From: Sarcophilus harrisii
Lineage: Eukaryota; Chordata; Mammalia; Dasyuromorphia; Dasyuridae
DNA: 64,000 nt
Assembly (NCBI RefSeq): GCF_902635505.1
Contig: NC_045427.1
Location: forward strand, 213,728,422 to 213,792,421
Direction: 5' to 3'
Shown here piece by piece: positions 32,124 through 64,000 of this stretch; within the stretch, counting starts at the first letter, position 1; each line of letters starts with the position of its first letter. The position numbers and the translations under genes were made by a program. The notes below the pieces were generated by a model. That model was given only the letters and a program-made list of their open reading frames with translations. It was not told where the DNA came from and did not search any database.

Positions 32124-34288
32124 GTAAGTTGAAGGAGAAATGGGAAGGGTCAACTAGGACCTACTCTGTGGGTTTAGTCATATTAACTTGTCACTTCCTT
32201 GGCACAGATCGGCCTCCTTCCCCTGTGAATGTGACTATCACTCAGCTCAAAGCCAATTCAGCCACAGTGTCCTGGGATGTTCCAGAAGGCAACATTGTCA
32301 TTGGCTACGCCATCTCCCAGCAAGTATGAATCAGCCCTCTCATCTCTCCTTTCTTAAGATTCCCCTGCATCCCCCTCAGGCTCTCCCCAAGTTGAGGAAA
32401 TACTGGAGTAGGTATCTCCCACAAGCAGCCTCCTTTAATGAGATTTCTTACACTTTCCCCCTATTTATATGATGCCCCCTGAGACAGACTGTATATGATC
32501 CCTGAAGGGAATATTATATCCAGAACCTGGGTGGTCTACCACTCTTTCCTGCCACGACAGAGACAGAATGGACCTGGACAGCGGGTGATCCGAGAAGTGA
32601 ACACCACAACTCGAGCCTGTGCCCTTTGGGGCTTGGCTGAAGACAGTGATTACACCATACAGGTCAGGAGCATTGGTCTTCGGGGGGAGAGCCCCCCTGG
32701 GCCTCGGGTCCATTTTCGCACTCTCAAGGGCTCTGATCGACTGCCCTCAAACAGTTCAAACCCAGGTAAGAGCATGACCTGACTTTATAACTCTCTGTAC
32801 TCAAGATCCTCTGACCCTTAGCTACTTAACCATTCAATTTTGTTCAAGGCAAGTAACTATCCTAGATAAATAGAAAGGTGATTGAATTAATTATGCTGCC
32901 ACTATATCTCTGAGGGAAGACAGATTGGAGAGAAGGAGGAAAAGGGCTGGTAATTTGGAACAGTGCTTTTTATAAGTCTACTTTAGCCTGACCTCCAACC
33001 CACAAACCTTCCATCCTGAATAAGAACCTGGCTTTTTGCCCCCCTCAACTCTCTGATGCTTTGATACCTGATCTCTCTGTCCACAAATCAGCTATCTTTG
33101 GGGAGAGCGATGACCTACAATTTGAGCTCAATGGCTATGAATCTATCCCTCATTCTAATTCCCAGCTGTACATTTCCTAAGTGCTTTTAAAATAAGCTTC
33201 CTTGCTGTCCCCTTGGTAACCCTTTAGGCCATGTATGTCCTCCTCAGGTGATATCACAGTAAAGGGTCTGGATGGAGAGCGAACCCTACAAACGGGGGAA
33301 GTGGTCATCATCGTGGTGGTGTTGATAATGTGGGCAGGTGAGCAAGGGGTTTGGAAGAAAAAAAGTTTGGGGATTAAAGAAATAGGGGGCACTAAGATGG
33401 GAGGTGCTGAAAAGCATTGGGAGAAGGGGGACAATAATCATTACTTGAATTTCTAGAGCACATTTGAGATTTTCAAAGTACTTCCCTCACAGCAAACCCC
33501 TTATAAGGTAGGTAGTGAGAATAATATTGTTGCCATTTTACAGATGAAGATACTGAAACTCATAGAGATGAAGGCACTCATCCAAGGTCACAAGCAAGGG
33601 GAAAAAATGAGGGCTGGTGCATTTAGGGAGGGTGGAAGAGAATCTGGAAATAACCTGAAGCTAGAGATGGGAGGTCGATGAGAGTCAATTGAAAAAAAAT
33701 CAAGGGTGTAGGACTTTGTAAGAGGGAGCAAAAATGAAAAGATCAGACTATCTGGGATTTAGAAATTGTGCGTGTGTATAGGTATATGTGGGTGTGTGTA
33801 TGTGTTCTTTTATGGTGACTAGAAGGAACCTAAATTATGGATGAGTATGGAATTATGGATAAGAGTAAAGTATCTTGATGTTATTACAGCTGTGATCGGG
33901 CTATTCTGCCGTCAGTATGACATCATCAAGGATAACGACTCCAACAATCCCAAGGAGAAGGGAAAAGGGCCAGAGCAGAGTCCTCAAGGTCGGCCAATGG
34001 GGGCCAGACAGGTGATGTGGGAGTTAGGTACTGAAGAAGATTGGAAGGGTGGGTGCTCAAGCAGAGGTCACCTCAGGTAGCCAGCAAGACCCAGATAAGT
34101 AAAGGGGAAACCAGAGACAACAGAGAGATAATGGAATGGCTTAAAAGAGTAGAAGGAAAGTAGATCCATGAAGTAAGAAAAGAAAGAAAAGGAATTGTAT
34201 CCCTAAGATTTTTGAATGATTTCAGAGCCTCAAGCATAATTTTCCATTACAGAAAAAGTCACCATCCATTAACACCATCGATGTCTGA
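32000..34288 (+). CDS. FNDC4: Fibronectin type III domain-containing protein 4, complete
   Basis: A type I membrane protein related to FNDC5 (irisin precursor). Its FN3 ectodomain is known to be shed and to act as an anti-inflammatory and metabolic factor. Coding exons are 32000-32123, 32208-32323, 32561-32765, 33248-33337, 33890-34011 and 34253-34288, giving 230 residues (human about 234). Residues 1-41 form a signal peptide ending GFVRA, before DRPPSP. The FN3 domain runs about 42-137. Asn49, Asn94 and Asn144 sit in N-glycosylation sequons. Residues 167-185 (VVIIVVVLIMWAAVIGLFC) are the membrane segment, followed by a basic cytoplasmic tail ending KKSPSINTIDV. The start is not certain: tandem ATGs at 32000 and 32003 are followed by in-frame Met8, Met11 and Met14, and the human homology begins at about MASLIPL. 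All junctions are GT-AG and in frame. Confidence 0.97.
32208..32323 (+). CDS. FNDC4: FNDC4 coding exon 2, first half of FN3
   Basis: Residues 42-80, DRPPSPVNVTITQLKANSAT to GYAISQQ, with sequon Asn49. Donor gtatga. Confidence 0.97.
32561..32765 (+). CDS. FNDC4: FNDC4 coding exon 3, second half of FN3
   Basis: Residues 81-148 and one base of Gly149 (RQNGPGQRVIREVNTTTRAC to PSNSSNP), with sequons at Asn94 and Asn144. Donor gtaaga. Confidence 0.97.
33248..33337 (+). CDS. FNDC4: FNDC4 coding exon 4, stalk and membrane segment
   Basis: Gly149 to Ala178 and one base of Ala179: juxtamembrane DITVKGLDGERTLQTGE, where the ectodomain would be released, then the start of the membrane span. Donor gtgagc. 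Confidence 0.96.
33435..33600 (+). repeat. MIR SINE in FNDC4 intron
   Basis: 'gagattttcaaagtacttcc', 'attttacagatgaagatactga' and CCAAGGTCACAAGCAAGG follow MIR order. Confidence 0.75.
33890..34011 (+). CDS. FNDC4: FNDC4 coding exon 5, cytoplasmic tail
   Basis: Ala179 to Gln219 (VIGLFCRQYDIIKDNDSNNP to GARQ). The donor gtgatg is weak. Read-through would give only a few extra codons before a stop. Confidence 0.95.
34253..34288 (+). CDS. FNDC4: FNDC4 coding exon 6, C-terminus
   Basis: A short terminal coding stretch KKSPSINTIDV and TGA, identical to the human C-terminus as I know it, following acceptor CATTACAG. The last exon continues as 3' untranslated sequence to about 34865. Confidence 0.95.
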   Translation, partial: KKSPSINTIDV

Positions 34289-34865
34289 AAGAAAGAAATG
34301 GAACCAAAAGAGAGAAAGATGGATTGGGAATGCTGATAAAGACTCAGATAGTCATCTGCCCAAGATAGAAGGATCCTACCCACTTCCTTACAGCTGAACC
34401 AGAGGGGATAACTAGCATTCCTACGCACTCAGACCTGCCTCCTATCCCCTTTCTCACTGTAAGCAGGGTCTCAAGGGCTCGGCAGAAAAAGCTTCCTAGA
34501 CCTGGAGAGTGAATCAAAAATGGGAGAAGTCCCCAATGTTCCAGGTTCTGGAAGGAATGACGTCTAACCTTTTTTCATGAAACCCAAGAAAGCAAACGAT
34601 CTACTTCACCTGCATCAGGACTGTCAACATCTTTAGCTGCCTCTAAACCTAGCCTCTGTCCCCAGGACTCAAATGGGGGTCTTTCTGTGGGATCTGGGCA
34701 GGGGGGAGGGATTGTTGGGGCCCAGGGACCAGATACCACACTGCACTAATCTAATGTCTTCCATGAAGCCTAAGGAGCTTCATTGCCTCATCAGGCAGCC
34801 TCCAAGAGCTGCTGGTGATCACACCCCTTGGGCGTTTTTACAATAAAAGGTTCTTGGAACAAAGT
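34289..34865 (+). terminator. FNDC4: FNDC4 3' untranslated region and poly(A) signal
   Basis: AATAAA at 34842-34847 is followed by TTCTTGGAAC and a likely cleavage site near 34860-34868. No repeat is seen inside the UTR. Confidence 0.8.
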
Positions 34866-35239
34866 AATTTTCCTATGTGACTACTGGAATTTCCCTACTT
34901 TTTTCTATATGACATTCTAATACAACACTGCCCCCAACATACTGGCCCCCACGTTTCCTGTATCAAATGTTCTATTTCTTTACCCAGAGCTGGAAAAGGG
35001 TAGAGAGGGTACAGGAGAAATGGGTGCAGGGAGTCTCTAGCTCCAGTTGTTTTTAATTCAAGCATTTCTTGAGCATGTTGTAATATTACTATGGATACTC
35101 CCCTTGTTGTTAAAGACAATGCCTAAAATCTGGAAAGAAACAATGTGTCCAGAGAAGTATATACAAAGATATATAAGATTAAAAAAAATTTCCAGGGCTT
35201 GAGGTAGGACACTAATTAAGTTGACAAGTCGGGGGAGGT

Positions 35240-36070
35240 CAGGAAAAAGGGGGTGAGTGTCACGCTAAGTCTTATGAAAAATAAGGTGATGGTACTTGAA
35301 GTGAGCCTAGTAGGAAGTCAATGGTTCTAATAGAAAAAGGTCAAGAAGGAGTATAAGTATAGGAATTCACGGTTGGAATGCCATAGGTTGGTGTAGCTGC
35401 CTGAGGACCTAAAAAAGGTATATGGGAGCCAGGTGTGAACATGGGAATTTTTATTTTATCCTAAAGACAAAAGAGAGCTATTGGAGTTTTCTTGCTTGAA
35501 GGTGGGAGGAACATGGTGAGACATGTTTTAAAATTTCAGTGTGAGGGAGACCACTTAGGCTATTGCAATGGTTCAAAAGAGAGAGATGAATGAGAGCCTG
35601 GATGAATGTTGGGGATATGAAGCAGAAAGAATGGCATCAAGAGATGTTATGAAAGTAGAATTGGGACATCAAGATGACACAGTGGCTAGAGTACCAGCCC
35701 TGAAGTCAGGAGGACCTGATTTCAAATCTAGCTTCAGACACTTTACTTCCTAGCTGTGTGACCATGAGCAAGTCACTTAACCCTAGTTGCCTCGGAGGGA
35801 AAAAAGTAAATCAAAACTTGCCTATTAATTGGAAACAGGGTTATAGAAAGGGTCCAGAGGAAGACTGGGGTTGGGAAACTGGATGACTGGAAGGATTTAT
35901 CTTCCACAGAAATGGAATTTAAGAAGAGGGGAGGTTTAGGAAGAAATCAAATGACTTCTGTTTTTAATATGTCTAAATGAGATACTCATGGAATATTCAG
36001 TTGGAAAGATCAATTGATGATACATGAATGGAACTTGGGAAAGAGCTAAATTTTCCTGATTATAGTCAAA
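35240..36070 (+). repeat. Old interspersed repeat, copy 1 of 3, split by a SINE
   Basis: 'atttttattttatcctaaag', an 'ggctattgcaatggttcaaaa' block and 'aatgacttctgtttttaatatg' share order with 50680-51100 and 42950-43700. I know this pattern as a widespread mammalian repeat but cannot name its class. A SINE sits inside at 35665-35806. Confidence 0.5.
35665..35806 (+). mobile_element. Marsupial SINE
   Basis: 'acacagtggctagagtacca', TCAGGAGGACCTGATTTCAA, CTAGCTGTGTGACCATGAGC and an A-rich end. Confidence 0.9.
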
Positions 36071-36109
36071 ATAGGATAGTTATAACACATCAATTGATAT
36101 TATTCAAAA

Positions 36110-36230
36110 AAATCATACAGTCTCTATTATGTGACAGGCACATTGGAGACCAGAAGACAAAATGAAACTGCTCTTGTTCCTAAGGAGCTTACAGTCTACT
36201 GGGGGAGCATAGATAGAACAGAGGCCAGGA
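36110..36230 (+). repeat. Core-SINE-like fragment
   Basis: 'gtgacaggcacattggagac' followed by CCTAAGGAGCTTACAGTCTA, as at 14868-15000. The stretch 36230-36550 has no recognised element. Confidence 0.5.
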
Positions 36231-36550
36231 GAAATGAGTTCATACCATCATTAATAACCTTTTATATTGTTCCTGTTCACAATCTAAATCAGAACTGTCT
36301 GCTTTTGCCTTCTGTGTCAACTCTGCTACACATAGGTCTGAGCAGAGCAATGCTAGTCGTTAATTGGTCATTGACACAATTGATATTGTTGGTACCCCTT
36401 GATCTGTTCAGAAGGTGTCCTACTCCAGAATTTGTTTACTTCTTTCTAAATATTTACTTGTTTCTAGCAGAACTCAGGGAAGAATAATACTTTCTTCATG
36501 GGGTCTGTAGGAGTTTAGTGCTCAAGCATTCAAGACTCATTCCTCCCACC

Positions 36551-36694
36551 TGTGCCTTCTAACTGGCCCTAATCCTGTTAGAGATAGAGGCCTTTGAACA
36601 ATGGCTCAGAGATGAATTTGGGAGTGTGGATGCAGATATCTTTAGCCTGGGCTCAGGAACTGATCCAAATTGGGAAGTTGGGTATGGTCCAGAG
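36551..36694 (+). repeat. Duplicated 144-bp unit, copy A
   Basis: It matches 38408-38550 at about 131 of 144 positions by hand count, same orientation, 1.86 kb apart. In copy A one frame stays open (EIEAFEQWLRDEFGSVDADI, then FSLGSGTDPNWEVGYGPES) until a stop soon after the unit. I do not recognise a protein family. The match stops abruptly at both ends, and I do not recognise the unit as any common repeat. Confidence 0.85.
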
Positions 36695-37094
36695 TCATAT
36701 TCAGACTCTTTCTAGAACAAGGTCCTGGTAGCAGAACTGAGGAAAGGGGTTATTTTTGCCCAGTGAAATAATATGACCTTGATCTGGGTTATTTTCTTTC
36801 TGAGCCTAATTTTCTGTGAAAATCATCATTATGCCCTGAACCTTTCTTGTTTCTTCTCTGAAGATGAGAGAAATCCTAGATGGCTGTTCTACTAGCAAAC
36901 TAACCTAGAGACTAAAAACTTCTAAGGCAAAGACCTCTGCCCTGAGAATTTCTGCCCCTCTCAGCCTCATTCTCTTCTTTCTGGAAGCCTCAGAGCCTTC
37001 TAAATCCCACAGAAGTGACTTTTGTGATTACCAACCCCCATTTCTTCTGGTAATTCTAGGTAAGAAACAAGAATTTCAGAACAGAGTGACAGCA

Positions 37095-37425
37095 AGGTAT
37101 ACTGGAATTGAGTGTGGCCCACAACATAGCATTTTCACACTTTGTTGATGTTTGCTTGAATTTTGTTTTCCTTCTCAGATTTTTTTTCTTTCTAGATTTG
37201 ATTTTTCTTGTGCAGCAAGATAACTGTATAAATATGAATACATATATTGGATTTAACATATATTTTAACATATTTAACATGTATTGGACTACCTGCCATC
37301 TAAAGGAGGGGATAGGGGGAAGGAGGGAAAAATTTGGAACAGAAAGTTTTGCAAGGGTCAATGCTGAAAAATTACCCATGCATATGTTTTGTAAATATAA
37401 AACTTTAATAAAAAAGGGGGGGGGT
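37095..37425 (+). mobile_element. L1 3' end, sense
   Basis: 'atttgatttttcttgtgcag', CATATTTAACATGTATTGGA, CTACCTGCCATCTAAAGGAG and 'acccatgcatatgttttgta' are the sense form of the L1 3' UTR. The frames on both strands here are shadows of it. Confidence 0.9.
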
Positions 37426-37429
37426 AAGG

Positions 37430-37605
37430 AAGTGACCTCAGAAGCCCTCTTGTTCAATTCATTCATTTTACAGCAAGGAAAATGAGGCCCAAAGAATTTA
37501 AATGACTTATCCACAGTCACATAGACAGAAAGAGATTATAAATCCAAGTTCTCTGACTCTGGCTCCAATGTTATTTTATTCTACCTATTACACTGTGTTC
37601 TGACC
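37430..37605 (+). repeat. MIR SINE
   Basis: 'agcaaggaaaatgaggccca', 'cacagtcacatagacag' and a 'ctggctccaatgt' end. The stretch 37605-38035 has nothing recognised. Confidence 0.65.
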
Positions 37606-38039
37606 TCTATAGGCCTACCATATGCCAAAATTAAGCAAACTCAAAAAAGATAGTATGTTAAACAGAAGTAGGAAAAGAAATCAGACACAGGGATTACAAT
37701 GCTCTCAGGTAAAATGAGATAAACTAAGACTCTCCCCCCCCCCTCCCTGAAATAAGACACTTTATTTTCCCCTACACTGTGGCAAAACCCCTACCTTAGT
37801 CCAGCCATGATGAAAATACTGTCCCACTGAGCTAAGAATTGAACTAGCAATTTGAAAAGGGCATTTAATGTCTTATCTGGTGACATGAAGCAAGCATTAT
37901 TTACCTAGCCTGAGCAAAGTCTCCTATTCTATATGTTCTATAGTCTTAGGAATCATCTAAGTATCCAGGAAATTGAAGCCTAAAGAAGTTACTACCAGCT
38001 GAGTTTTGAACTAAAGAACCCAATTTCAAATCCAAGCTC

Positions 38040-38345
38040 TGCCACTTATTTACCTTGACTCTAAATCAGTGAATCTCAAAGTTTGGTTTCCTCAATTGTA
38101 AAATAAGGGACTTTTTCTAGATCACTATCGAGCCTGTGCTTCTAGCTTTAAATATGATTCTCTGACTAACAAGTAGCAGAGTTGGGCAGACAGTAGAAAT
38201 GAGAGTGGTTGGCTCTGAGGTCCCTTCCAGGTTTAGGTCCACAATACCTGAGCAAGGTCACACAGGTAACAAGTAGCAGAGTTGGGATTTGGATCCAGGT
38301 CCTCTAAATTTAAATCCAATGCTTTTTTTTTTTTTTTTATACTGC
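38040..38345 (+). repeat. MIR pieces and T-run
   Basis: 'tttcctcaattgtaaaataa' and GCAAGGTCACACAGGTAACA are MIR words, ending in a run of 14 T near 38325. Confidence 0.55.
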
Positions 38346-38407
38346 AACCTGGTCCCTAAACAACTTCTATTCTGTACTCTAACGATCATTATCCTCTTTC
38401 TCCCACT

Positions 38408-38550
38408 TGTGCCCTCTAACTGGCCCTGACCCTGTTAGAGATAGAGACCTTTGAGAATGGCTCAGAGGTGAATCTGGAGGTGTGGATGCAGATATCTTTA
38501 GCCTGGGCTCAGAAACTGATCCAAACTGGGAAGCTGGGTATGGTCCAGAG
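38408..38550 (+). repeat. Duplicated 144-bp unit, copy B, next to the IFT172 promoter
   Basis: Partner of 36551-36694, one base shorter. It ends about 200 bp before the CpG-rich start of IFT172. The same frame is open in its right part (VDADIFSLGSETDPNWEAGY) but not across its left part. Differences from copy A mostly change the residue, so there is no sign that this frame is under selection. Confidence 0.85.
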
Positions 38551-38834
38551 GATGAGAACATAATCTACCCAAGAGCTTCTCAGAGCCAGTTTCCCTTCTT
38601 CCCCTCCTTCTTTCTTTTTCTTCCCTCCCTCCTCCCCTTTTCTTTCCCCTTTTTCTCGAACCTCTTCTTCCTCCTCCCACTTCCCCTCCTTCGTCCACTC
38701 CTTCCTTCTCCCTCCTTCTCCCTCCCCTCAGCTCTCCCAACTCGTTTGCGCTTGCGCCGTGCTCGCGCGCTGGGCAGACGCGCTGGGCCTACGTGAGCAT
38801 CGCGCTGCTGAGTTAGCGGTGTGCGTGAGGGCCG

Positions 38835-38848
38835 GTTGCCCGGGTAAC
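38835..38848 (+). promoter_or_regulatory. IFT172: RFX-type X-box in the IFT172 promoter
   Basis: GTTGCC-CG-GGTAAC fits the X-box consensus GTNRCC-N0-3-RGYAAC, with both half sites intact and a two-base spacer, 48 bases before the start codon. RFX factors are the established activators of intraflagellar-transport genes. Confidence 0.88.
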
Positions 38849-38896
38849 CGTGGGAGTTTGTTGCAGAGAGTGCGGGAGCCTAAGTGGTGGGTCGCC

Positions 38897-63635
<24,739 letters not shown>

Positions 63636-63659
63636 TAAGGGGGGAAAGAAAGACAAGAA

Positions 63660-63885
63660 TAGAAAATAATGATAATAAAGTCACATTTATGTATCTCTAA
63701 ATTTTCTAAACACTTCCCCCACGGTATTTCTCTAGGGTAGGCAGTGCAGATACCATTGTTCCCATATTAGAGAAGAGACTACTGAGGCAAGAAGTAACTT
63801 CCCTTCCCCTGTGGCCATTCAGCATCTGACTCAAAAGTCTCCTGACTCAAAGTCCAGTTTCCCATTTGTTATGCCATGTCCAGGA
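63660..63885 (+). repeat. MIR SINE fragment
   Basis: 'aatttctaaacacttccccc'-like start, then 'cccatattagagaagagacta' and 'ctcctgactcaaagtcc', in IFT172 intron 27. Confidence 0.6.
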
Positions 63886-64000
63886 AAGAAAGGAAGGCGG
63901 CATCTAGGAAAAGGGGAAGTCTAGTGTCTTGTCCCAGGAGAGGCAACAGATAGATAATGGTAGCCTGAAGTTTGATTCCTAACTACAACATTTAATGGTC

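Noticed and set aside
37056-37520. Long frames on both strands (154 and 125 codons)
   Set aside because: They are the two translations of an L1 3' UTR and the adjoining MIR.
38482-38796. Frame beginning MDADIFSLGSETDPNWEAGY
   Set aside because: Only the first part falls in the duplicated unit. The rest is Phe/Ser/Pro translation of a pyrimidine-rich tract leading into the IFT172 CpG island.

Overview
The window is vertebrate nuclear DNA and almost certainly marsupial. Three protein genes with ordinary GT-AG introns can be read exon by exon. The introns and gaps are packed with marsupial-type tRNA-derived SINEs, several generations of L1 3' ends and ORF1 pieces, older MIR, L2 and CR1/L3-like debris, and two LTR fossils. 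The L1 3' ends resemble those I know from Australian marsupials (dasyurid, koala, wallaby), but I cannot fix the species from sequence alone.

Layout. Positions 969-15437 on the minus strand hold coding exons 1-12 of GCKR (glucokinase regulatory protein), with the rest of the gene off the left edge. Positions 15438-31200 are a gap of about 15.8 kb made mostly of nested L1, L2 and SINE insertions, plus one possible minus-strand processed pseudogene near 19.07-20.56 kb. Positions 31215-34865 on the plus strand hold the whole FNDC4 gene: a CpG-rich promoter with an untranslated first exon, six coding exons for 230 residues, and a poly(A) signal. A repeat-rich spacer follows and contains two copies of a 144-bp unit about 91% alike. 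A second CpG island at about 38.7-39.1 kb, with a clear RFX X-box, starts IFT172. Its coding exons 1-27 (residues 1-991, about 57% of the protein) run to 63634 and the gene leaves the right edge.

The order GCKR(-), FNDC4(+), IFT172(+) is the mammalian arrangement known from human chromosome 2p23, read in reverse. The genes do unrelated jobs: control of hepatic glucokinase, a membrane FN3 protein that can be shed, and a subunit of the ciliary IFT-B complex. I see no operon-like or system-like cooperation among them.

All three reading frames close exactly across every junction, so exon ends are given to the base. Untranslated ends and repeat borders are approximate unless a target-site duplication fixes them. 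I found no convincing new biological system. The observations most worth following are the duplicated unit upstream of IFT172, the RFX X-box, the 70-bp palindrome at 5946-6015, the unidentified SH3-like retrocopy, and three diverged copies of an old repeat that I cannot name.
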